64,000 nt of DNA, taken from assembly GCA_007115705.1 (NCBI GenBank), contig QXEO01000244.1, positions 367,486 through 431,485 on the forward strand, given 5' to 3'. Shown here piece after piece: positions 33,281 to 43,000 of the stretch (the first letter of the stretch is position 1; each line of letters begins with the position of its first letter). The position numbers were made by a program, and so were the translations under genes. The notes under the pieces were generated by a model. It saw nothing but the letters and a program-made list of their open reading frames with translations. It made no database searches and had not been told where the DNA came from. The stretch is from Dactylis glomerata (Eukaryota; Streptophyta; Magnoliopsida; Poales; Poaceae).

Positions 33281-33952
33281 TCACGAGCCATGCATGTTGT
33301 GCCTTTTGATGTTTGTATGTGAATGTGATGCGTTGCTGCGTGCTTTGTGCAGAGCTGCGCTTGCTACAATTGTTGAATCCCTCCTTTTTTGTATTTTGCT
33401 TCTTTTTTTTGCCAGTTGTCTTGATTGTCGTCGAAGGGCGTAGTGATACCCTAGAAGTACCTCTTTGCTTGCGTCCGCTGGGATGGCTGCACCGTGCTCG
33501 ATTGCTGCTTTGATTGTGTTCCACTCGTCGGCTGATAGCCGAATTTTTTCTCTGTTTTTCAAGGAGACTACTGTATCTCCTTCCGCCACATGGTTCGCTC
33601 CTCTTGTCACGTTTGCTAGGTTTAATACTGGGTTGTTGTTGTCATCAAATTCTTCTGGGTTGTCTCCTATGATTGCGAGTATTTGATACTGATTGTTGAA
33701 TTTGCTGCCACAGCTTGAGAGGGTAGTCTGGTTGTCCTCATGAAGCCCCAATCCTGTTTTCCATGTATCTGTGGATTTGTCCGAGATGCTGCCGTAACAC
33801 ATCATGAAATCTTCTGATTGCTCTCCTAAGTTGAGGTTCTCCATGGTTTTGTCGAGTTCTTCGATTTTTTCTTCTATATTTTCCATCATCGTGAAGCTGA
33901 CCGGCGAGTTTACCTCGCTGGAATAGCCTACCAATGAATCTGATATTGCCAT
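33281..33952 (-). pseudogene. Tat-type gypsy Gag N-terminal frame
   Basis: 223 codons open on the minus strand, acidic N-terminal half and a basic C-terminal part (RRQSRQLAKKRSKIQKRRD). It lies upstream of the Gag core and downstream of the LTR, the expected place of the Gag N-terminus. I know no domain in it. Confidence 0.5.
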
Positions 33953-34213
33953 TGTCGCGGTTTTTTCCGCCGACGGATCCGATTACGTCAGATCTGAGAG
34001 GCGAATCGACCCTAAGGAACCGACGTGAAAGGTCAGGCTTCCAATCGTCAGTTCCATCTCTTGATCCAAGCTTGCAAAGACTGGAGTAAGGGTTGGTGGA
34101 TGAGGTTGAAAATCTACGGTCCCAAAGGATATCTGATTTCCGTCGACTTTTGAGTTGCTGTTGGCTTGAAGCGAAAAAGCAGTCGAATTCATGATTCCAA
34201 CGCCCAAGATCCC

Positions 34214-34229
34214 CATGGTCGGTGCCAAT
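34214..34229 (-). promoter_or_regulatory. Probable primer site of Tat-type element
   Basis: On the minus strand ATTGGCACCGACCATG directly follows the LTR end CCCTCGTCA. The sequence resembles the TGGCACCG/TGGCGCCG primer sites of large gypsy elements. Confidence 0.45.
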
Positions 34230-34645
34230 TGACGAGGGTTAACTTGGCAAATGTCCTAGATGAAGGACTTAGGATCGGGGGAAGAGGGCGTCGGATGAAC
34301 TCGAAGGTAAAGATCAGTCAACCAAGGCGAGGTTTGGTGTGTATCGAGAATAAGCGTGGTACTCAATTGGCTCAATCTCAATTTGTCCCTGGCCGGCCTC
34401 TCCTAGCCCCTATATAGGTGGATAGGTCTCGAGGATCCGGTCGGGTTCAATACAAATTACAATGTCTATATACGATATCAACTCGTATTTTGACTACATC
34501 TATGCTTAGGTCTCCCTGACGGGCCCCAGGGGTACCAAGATTGGCACTCCCAATAGCTCTATTGGGGTCCAAACAGGAAAACTGCTCAATCGGACATCCA
34601 CAATAACAAACACAATTGTTCAACGCTCCCAACCCGCTCCCATCA
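34230..34645 (-). mobile_element. 5' LTR of Tat-type element (minus strand)
   Basis: About 416 bp, on the minus strand TGATGGGAGCG...CCCTCGTCA. A TATATAGG-like box is at about 34,410. Its partner LTR was not found to the left, so the right edge is set by the TG/CA rule alone. Confidence 0.5.
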
Positions 34646-35902
34646 CATTGGGTACCGATCGGGAGAGCTGGCAGCAAAATCCCCACCACTCTATGTCAGA
34701 TTCCATGAACTTCCCACCTACCTGGTCCACATGTAAATCACTCATCTTCCACATACCCCCTCCCCCTCTCTTCTCTCTCCTCCTCATTTTTCTCTCGCTT
34801 TCCCACCGCCAACTATTCTCTGCTTCTCCTCCTCCACTACTCCAGCCTCAAGGCCGAGCCGCCGCCACAACGTGCTTCCTCAGCCAGACCACACACAAGA
34901 CGTCGGCTAGGCCAAACCGCTACCGCGCTTCCTTGGCCAGTCCATGCACAAGTCCTCCGTGCCACTTGGTTTGGTGGGGACGACACGTCCTACGCGGTGA
35001 GGACGACCTTCCCCATGCTGCTTGGTCCAGTAGCAGAAGCGTGCTACTTTGGGAGGCTCCCTCACTGCGGGAGTGCTCTCCATGCGACGCCTGGGATCCG
35101 CTTGGGCACCGACGCCCTCGCGGTGGCTTCGGCGTCGACACGCTGCGGGAGTGCTCTCCATGAAGGCCAAGCATAGAACGAGGAGAGTGGAGGCGTCTTT
35201 TGTTTTCTTTTTTATTGGGATCAGTTTGGGGGAGTACCGGTGGGGGACGTCCTTCCCAATACTTAGCGGCAAGTTTCCGGCGCTCTCGATAAGTAGTTGG
35301 CATGCGTGTTGCCAGCTGTTACTTGGGGAGAGCCGGTGGAGATGCTCTCATAGCAATCCTTTCTAGTACAACATTTGTAAAGCAGCACGGTATAATTCAC
35401 ATATGGACAAGCTGAAACATGGAATAAAGATGTCATGGTTGGCATTGTCCAAACGTTACCCAGGAAGTGTGTAATATATGTTGTTGCACCAGTGAAAGTT
35501 AAAATGTGGAGATTCTTTTAAAAAAGAGAAGAAATAAACTGTAGGTCTGTAGCTGTGTTTACTTACACAAAATATCAAATATAAATGTATACATTGATGT
35601 GATAAAAGTATAACCTTGTGGACTAATGAAGAATATCTTAAGATCTTCTCAGTTCCACATAGGTAACGACACCTCTTTGCATGGTTTGTTGATTCATCAA
35701 AAAAACTAAGAAAGCACTACATAAGTTAGCAGTAAACAGATCAATAAGAGAAGCACCACTATTCGCTTGTATGATAATATAGGAATCAGTAGTGGTCTTA
35801 GTGTCAACATAATAATTAAGGTATAAAACATACATTTTAAGTTGTAAAAGTAAAAACAGATTATAACACATAAGTGACGTGGCATTCTACAAAGAAGCTG
35901 AA
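34646..35902. other. No supported gene
   Basis: The first half is GC- and CT-rich with a 20-base direct repeat CTGCGGGAGTGCTCTCCATG (35,065-35,084 and 35,143-35,162). The second half is AT-rich. Plus- and minus-strand ORFs of 120-170 codons look compositional. AGCCGGTGGAGATGCTCT (35,333-35,350) looks like the end of a Tourist-type MITE but no partner end was identified. Confidence 0.3.
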
Positions 35903-38658
35903 TCATCTTTGCGGATAACAACCCAGTCTCAAATTCTTCATCACCTCACCCTCCCGGGCCAAGTCAAGCTGCAACATGAGAGCCTTGTGCTGACGGCTCA
36001 CCGGGGTCCTTGGAGCAAACCTCCCAGCCACGCATCGACTACGGTGCACCATTGATGGAGGAGCTCGCTTCTGCCGCGGGCGCTTGGGCAGCGGGCGAGG
36101 TAGGAGAGCCGCCTTACGCTGACGGTAGCGCTCTCTGAAAGAGGCCAACGGCAAGGCAAGGTCCAAGGAGGGCGGATTCCCATCGGTTCGAGCGAGGGAA
36201 GAAGAAGCGAGAGACGCCTGAGGGGTACATTGCCGCGCCACCGTCGAACTCGAAGCTGCCCCACCCGGCGAGAGGCCCTCGCTGGAAAGCACCATAGTGA
36301 ACATGGACTGCTCGCCCACCTAGAACTCCCCTTTAGGTCCACCAATGAGCCCACTAGGAGTAGCCCAGGAATCAAACGAAGAGGTGGGGGAGGTTGGCGG
36401 CGTAGTGGACTCAAGCTCGGGCTCTGACCAAGAGCCCAGCCCAACATCACGGCCCACCAACTCCATCCTTTGGACTGAAGGAACACTTCGCATGCGCGAG
36501 AGCGGAAACCCACCAACTCCAGGCGATCCCCCCACCAGCAAATCCGGCCGCACCGCCAGACCTGAAATGTCAGCATCGATCCCACCGCGATCACTCTGAG
36601 AGGGGGCCTGACCAGACAGCGTGGTCGGAGTAAGGGTCCCCATCGAGACATCAGCATCCATGTCCGCCTGACGTGAAGCAACCGTGAGGTCGTCGGCGCC
36701 GAGAAAGCTCGGCCAAGGTAGCACTGAGGTAGTGTGCCCCAGCGCCACCCTCCGCTCCCTGCCGCCGCCCCAACGGCGATGAGAACCATGCGGGTTGGGC
36801 GGCCCAGGGAGTTCCTCCACACCATCTCCACGGCCACCTGGCCCAAGACCGCCACCACTGTTGCCATCTCTACCCCTAGCGCCATGCCCATGGCCGCCAT
36901 CTCCATCATCTCGATCGTCCGGATCACCGCCCGGTGCCGGCTAATCCAGCGAAGGGTTGGTGTCCTCCAGCCGCACTAGGTGAACGGTGGCGGTGAACTC
37001 CAGGAAAGCCACTTTCCTCTGGAATGATAGCATCTGGTGGCGCAAGCAGATCCTCATCATCCTCCCCGTCCAAGGCGTAACTTTGAAACGCCCAAGATCC
37101 GAGCGCGTCGCCGTCTCCACACCGAGCTGCTCCACCCATGCAGGCGGCCCCAACAGAGAATGCACCGTGTCCAGGTTCCACGCTATCGGAGGGATCCCGA
37201 CGACCTCCATGTGAGCGCGGTACCGGAACGTCCTCTGCGTCGCTTGCGATTGCCTGTTCCAAGGGCTAAAGCGCAGCGCAAAGCTGCGTCCGTCCATTGG
37301 GCTCGCGCCCGCCATCGTGTCCTTGCGCGCCCTTGAGTCGAAGACGAAAAGAAACTCCGCCGGCCAGAAGCAGTGCACAGTGAAGTGCCCCTCCAGCTCC
37401 GAGAAGCGAGCCAGCACCCCGCCGAGGCAGACTCCGCGCTGACCGAACGCCGCGTCCCCAAGACGTAGGCGACCAAGCTCCACCTAAGCGCACGCTCGGC
37501 ATCCTCAACCTCCTGCGTGCGGTACACCACGCAACGTTCCACCACGGGCCGGGGAGCCTGTCCCTGACCTGCCGAGGTCGCCACCGGCGCAGGCAACGCG
37601 CGCGCGCACTCTGCCGCCCGCCGAGCATCCCTCTCGCGCTCCGCGCGCTCCCGAGCCAGGCGCTCAGCTCTCTCGCCATCCACGCGCTCATGCTCCCTGC
37701 GCTCGCTGTCCCTGCGCTCCCGCTCCACGCACTCCTTCACGGCACGCTCAGCGCGCTCGGCCTTCACGCGCTCCCGCGACGCACGCTCCAGCGCCTCGCG
37801 CTCACGCGACGTGCGGTCCACCGCCGCCCGCGCGCGGCCACCAGCCTCCAGGTCGCCCACGCCAGCCTCGCGGCCACCAAGACGGTCATGCACCGACATG
37901 GCACGCTACGTCGGCGCTCCGGGAGGCACGCACTCGGCGATGCGCTCGTGGACCGGCGTAACACGTTGCACTGGCAGCGACGGCGGCGCGCGACGCTAGC
38001 CAGCCACAGGGGGCTCCACGGGCGATCTTGCTCTTGGCGGCGGCGGGTGCCCAGCTTGGCCGGCCGCAGCAGTGCACTCTCTGGCGACGTGCTCCTCGCC
38101 ACCACAAGCTAGACACTTGGTCTTGTTCGTACACATGCCCACCACATGCCCCGGCTCCGCGCAATTGAAGCAGAGACCAACGAGGTCTTGGGGTACCCCG
38201 GTCGGCACCGTGAGCGAAGGAAGAGGCCCACCACCACGCCGTTGCCGCTTCTGATTACGGCCAGACGGCTGCCACACGCCCGCAGAGGGGCGCCTCACCG
38301 GCTCCTGGCGAACCACCAGCGAAGCCATTCGTCGAACAGGTTGAGGGCGCGTGGAGGACGCCGCCACCTGATCCACCACCGGAGCCACACGCGCCATCTC
38401 CACCGGCGGAGGGGAGGGGGTCCTGTCCCTCACCACGTCGGAGTACGACTGCGTCGACGACGAAGCCGCCTCGGACGCCTCCTCGTCGGCGATATTCGAC
38501 CACCGCTTAGATCTGGAACCGGAGGCCATGGGGACGGGGGAAGGCGGGGCGGAGGGGAGGAGGGAGGCCACCGGGGCCGGAGTGGAGCCCGGCACGAGGA
38601 GGAAGAGCGGCAGGCGCCGTGGCCGAGATGGCCAGCAACGACGGTGCGCGGAGTTCAA
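35903..38658 (-). pseudogene. LINE ORF1-like gene (CCHC knuckles, DUF4283-like), broken
   Basis: Minus strand, in pieces. 38658-37996: Pro/Ser-rich start, SYSDVVRD, then two zinc knuckles (LCFNCAEPGHVVGMC, CLACGGEEHVAREC). After a stop, 37899-37500 encodes a long Arg/Glu-rich helix (RERERRDSER-type). After a frame change, 37483-36941 has a globular part (VHCFWPAEFLFVF, FRYRAHMEVVGIPPIAWN, RSDLGRFKVTPW) like the DUF4283 domain of grass LINE ORF1 proteins. A Gly/Pro/Ser-rich linker follows and then a basic tail (KRPRQKRAPPSMVHRSR) at 36319-35903. Such proteins bind nucleic acid in LINE particles. No endonuclease or RT is present, so it is an ORF1-only remnant or a domesticated relative; the stop and frame changes favour a remnant. 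Confidence 0.7.
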
Positions 38659-38701
38659 GATTCATAATGGATTTATCGTATTCACCCAAGTCCTGAGAGG
38701 T

Positions 38702-38814
38702 TAGGTGAGAGCTAGGGTGACCATCTTGTCCTTGCCGACGAACCAGTGGAAGAGTTCAATGAAGTTGAGCGCCCCGACGACGGCGAGGAGGACCAGCACG
38801 ATCCAGTCCACCAT
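38702..38814 (-). CDS. Possible 37-residue membrane micro-ORF
   Basis: ATG at 38,814 opens MVDWIVLVLLAVVGALNFIE..., a single strong transmembrane segment followed by a charged tail, ending with TAA at 38,702-38,704. It sits just 5' of the LINE ORF1-like frame on the same strand. No homologue is recognised; it could be a captured gene fragment or chance. Confidence 0.2.
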
Positions 38815-39305
38815 GTGTCGACTTGCACCTTGCCCCTATGCATCTTCGGGTCCAAGTGCGGCAGTGGTCACATCCATGTTTGCCGCTTATCCTCCTTTCC
38901 CGCACATAGATGTCATAGCATGCGGTAACTGCAGCCTCCGTCGCTGTCTCGAGATAGAGATCCAAAGGCTTCTTTTTTCAAAGATCAAGGAGTGGGCACA
39001 GTAATCGAGGCATACATGGGTGCGGAGAGATAAGGGGAGAGGTTGTTGTTAGAGAAAAAGGACACTTTAATAATAAAGATTAATGGTATTGGTGGATAAT
39101 TTGGTGTCTTGTCTGAAAGCAAAATCGAAACTAAAAGTGTGACAACAGACACCCGCTTTCGCTTTAATAGTATAGATTGGTTGTAATAACATTTTATATT
39201 ATAGGACGGAGAGAGTATGACATAAGAGGACAACACATTCTGCCGGTTTGGCTGATTGCATCTTTCTCAACAATAGTTCACTACCGATTAGCGGAAATTC
39301 AATTC
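38815..39305. other. Intergenic, no gene
   Basis: AT-rich from 39,000. GGACGGAGAGAGTATGAC at 39,204-39,221 looks like a worn Stowaway end without a visible partner. Confidence 0.3.
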
Positions 39306-39670
39306 GGCTCCCATGTGCATATGCTCCCTATGTCAAAAAATTATATTTCTGAGTGTCAAAAAATTCAAACGAAAAATTTCACATGTACATCTTCATAATC
39401 CATATGCATTCGTAAAAGTTTTGCAAAAAAATAACATTACACGTGGTCGGTGTAAAAAAGACAAAACATGTATAATACAATATCTTCTTTTTAGCATCAA
39501 AATTTGTCTTTTTACGTAGGCCAAATGACATGTCGGTTTTTCGTAAAACAACTTTGTGCACACACAACATGTGAAGACATACGTGTGAATTTTTTGTTTG
39601 AATTTTTTTAACATTTCAAAATGTGTCAAATATTACATTCAAATAATGGGAGCATATGCATATGGGAGCC
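39306..39670. mobile_element. 365-bp MITE with 23-bp inverted ends
   Basis: Left end GGCTCCCATGTGCATATGCT and right end AGCATATGCATATGGGAGCC pair over 23 bases with one mismatch. The interior is AT-rich and non-coding. I could not find a convincing target duplication, so the superfamily is open. Confidence 0.7.
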
Positions 39671-39957
39671 AAAACATTACCGATTAGTCGCTAATGTAAC
39701 TTCAACTACCAAACTTGAGTGCGTACAATAACCAAAGAATCATTGCCATGCTTACATACATGCTATCGTAAAACATGAATCGAGCCAGAACTATGAAGCC
39801 TGTTTACATGGTGTTGTTCTAAGTAACCTAAAGGCCAAGAAAAGAGCCTCCAGTGGCTGGCTCCTCGTGGATCAGTTAAAGACCTATTTAGTCAGTCTCC
39901 TTGTAACATACTTTGATTAGAAATTGCAGAATTGCTCTTTTTGCAAAACTGGAAGTA
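39671..39957. other. Downstream flank / 3' UTR of PIEZO
   Basis: Between the MITE and the stop codon of the PIEZO gene on the minus strand. It would hold the 3' untranslated region. No poly(A) signal is clear enough to call. Confidence 0.4.
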
Positions 39958-40093
39958 CTAGTCCGGCTTGGTGTACTCTAGCAGCATGTGTGGAGACCTA
40001 TAAACATTTACCAATGTCCAGTATAAAACTTCTTCCACTTCTAGCTCACCCTCTGCTCTCGCTGCATAAATGCCTTCACAGATGTCGAGCAAC
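39958..40093 (-). CDS. PIEZO: PIEZO last exon
   Basis: Acceptor TATAG then G TTG CTC GAC..., encoding LLDICEGIYAARAEGELEVE, EVLYWTLVNVYRSPHMLLEY and TKPD before TAG. This is the conserved C-terminal cytosolic end of plant PIEZO (LIAICEDIYAARAEGEL in relatives). The phase (completing AGG from CDR) fits the exon 4.2 kb upstream. The frame is below 60 codons and easy to miss. Confidence 0.9.
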
Positions 40094-43000
40094 CTATAAA
40101 AGACCATCTTTCAGTAAAAAATTACTGTTCTAGCTATCCATACAAAAATTCCTTCAGATGTGCATTGTAGCATCAGGATTTTCTTGGCGAACTCTTAATT
40201 GAAACCAAAACTTACCCCGTAATAGTAATAACAAAAAAAAAATACAGCCCAATAGTCCAACCAGATTCAAGAAGTGAAGGGAATAAACATCATGCCGACA
40301 ACACACAACCAAAAGTTACGGTCGAAAAGAAATTTCGCTCTGAACCCTAGATTCCCTAGATTGATTAACAGGGTTAACCAAATCAATACCCCCCCCCCCC
40401 CCCCCCCCCTCTCCCTCTTTTCATTCGCAAAAAAAAACACCCTTCCGTAATCAACTAGCCGACGTCAGAAAAGAATCAACCAGAAGTTGGAAAACTCGAG
40501 TGAAACTAATTAGTCCCTTCAATATATGTGAAAGCAGTTGACATAAGCTAGCTCTCCCTCACGTCGCTCCGTGCAGCCAAACCAGAACCACCCCGTGGTC
40601 CTCCCCTCAGCCTCCTCTCCCTTCCTCGCCGCCGCCGGATTCTTGCCACCGGGCAAAGCCCATATGTCAGACAGCGGTGGCGGGGGCCTTCCTCCTCGCG
40701 CCCGTGGGGTGGTGGCGGCGCGGCGCCCAGGGCCCTGCAGATCTTTGATGCGGCACGAGGGCTGGCCATGGCAGTGGCACCGGCCTTCATCCTCCTCTCC
40801 TTCCCCAACCTGGCCTGTGGTGCGATTCCAGCGGATTCCGGCTGGTCTCTTGGCTTCATCAGACGAAACACCTGTTCGCGAGGCGGCTCTCCGCGGTAAA
40901 GCCGTAGCCTTTTGGGTCACGGTCAGCGCGGGCATAGCGCTGCCCTGGACAGCTGCCGCCCAGCTGCGGGGGCCTGGCTCCGACTGGTCACCGACCATCC
41001 TCCGATGCGCGTTGGCTATTGTGTCAAGTTGAGAGGTTTGGCTTTGCCGGCTGCACGAGGCATCGCGGCGGCTGGAAAGTCCAGAGGATGTAGGTTCTTC
41101 AGGAGGTGTGCTTGCAGAACGCTTGCAGCGTGTGGGTGGTCAGTGTGCGGCAGGAGGCGGACACTCGCATTTGGCCTGATGGGTAGCTAGCACGCGTAAC
41201 AACCTGCGACACGAGCTTTGCTCCAATCCGGCGGCATCTTTGTTTTCGGGTTGGCACCTCGTCGCCTCTTGCCTCTCGTGGCCGCTGTGTATTCTAGCGG
41301 CCGCGGAACTCGGCGTCCTCACTGCTGTTTCGGGCTGTTCGATGCACAGGCCTCTCGACCGCAAGCTAGCCCCTTCTGGGGTGTGTGCCTTTCAGTCATC
41401 CTGTGCTGGCCTCGATGTGCGGCGCACGGTGGCCTCTGTTGGAAGTATGGCAGGCTAACCAAGTTCCTGAGCTAACGCGTTTTCCGGTGGTACTAGGTTT
41501 TCGCGGATGTGCCTGTGCGAGATTGTGTGGCATGCATGTGGTCGTGGTGCTCTGGGCTAAGGCCCTGCCCGACCTTGTCGGTTCCGGCGACGGTGACGCC
41601 CACGGGCGTCGTTTCCCTCCTTGGTGGCATCGTCAAGGAGCCCCGCTACACTCCATCCCTTTCGTCTAATTCTCCGGGTGAAAACCCAGATCTGGCTTTT
41701 GGAGCCGGATCGGACAGACAACATTGTTGATGTTGCTACCTTCTTGGAGGCGCTGTTTTTGGAGATGGGACCCATGGTTGGAACGCGAGCCGACGACACA
41801 TGCAATGGTTATATCTGTGGGACCCTATGTGCACCGATGTCGTGCGAGCACAGTTTCTTTGGGTGGCATGGGCAGGGGACAGCGGAGGATCTTGTGCTGC
41901 GACATCTTGGACTCATGGAAGCACTAGACAGATTTCGGCTGATGTTTGTGGACACATGTTGTGATGGAAATGGGGTGCGGCATTATAGCATGGTCCGGCA
42001 TTCAGGGCGCCGATGGCGCTTCGCGGTTTGAGGCGAGACCTGCACCCCGTAGCGACATTGACTGTCCAAAGCAAGAGCGGCCCGGTTCTGCCCTTCTTTG
42101 CAGAATTGGACTCCCTCTTTCCCCCTGGGTGCTATGGTGGGTTGTGGCGCCCTTGTGCTTGTGTGCTTGGCATTTAGGACGTGTTTAGTTCAGAGGTGTC
42201 CACTGTAACTTGTGTCATACATCTTTTAGTTATAGTTTTGTTTTGAGTGGTCGGTGTATCGGCCTTTTCTTAGGTTTGTAAAAAAAACTCCTTTTCTATC
42301 AATGAATCGAAACACAAAGCTTTTTGCGTTTTCGTGAAAATAAGCCAGCGCTGGACAGTGGTACTGACAGTGACAGTGGATAAAGTATAAAATGTGGTAT
42401 TGTCAGATGTGCACCACAGCAAACCATGAAGAGGTGGAATGGCCGCATGAGCACTACAAGGCGGGTTCATATTCCGTACAAAGTTGCACATATACACATG
42501 TGGCAATGCCACCTTTGACTTTGTCCGCCGTAGCTATACGACTGAAGAGAACCAGGCTTAGTTGGATAAGTTTTACTAGAAGTTCAATAACCATGCACTG
42601 CTGCAGATAAAAAAAAATCATATTGCTGCTGCACATTGAGCTGTCGCCGTACATGCAACGCCCTTCACACGTGGCACCTAAACAAATTTCTAGTAGTAAA
42701 GACTAAAAGGCTTGGGCCGACACGGAAATTTCTGATGTTAAGATGCCTCACAGGAAGTACAGCATTTTGGAAGCAGACACCAAGGTGTATTTCATGATTC
42801 TCCAGTATGGATAAGCCATTTCATAGGAATTCAGCAGAAATCTAAGGACATAAAGCATCCCGGACACTCAATAAAATTTAAAGTAGAAGTTAGATGTGAA
42901 AACAGTGATAAATTTTCGCTCAATTCAGAGGTACCAGTGTACTAGAAGAAACTAGGCCCATTTCTAGACCGCAAGGCTTTCTAACATATGCTAGGTCGCT

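Noticed and set aside
34648..35163. Plus-strand ORF of 171 residues and the antisense ORFs over it
   Set aside because: CT-rich composition, no domain, internal direct repeat, no splice or start context. I treat it as chance.
35998..36927. Minus-strand ORF of 309 residues
   Set aside because: It is the wrong frame over the LINE ORF1-like pseudogene; the frames with the Gly/Pro linker and basic tail explain the sequence better.
40571..42188. Several GC-rich plus-strand ORFs (90-153 residues)
   Set aside because: They lie inside a PIEZO intron, overlap in different frames, and show no domain. The block looks like untranslated LINE-type sequence.
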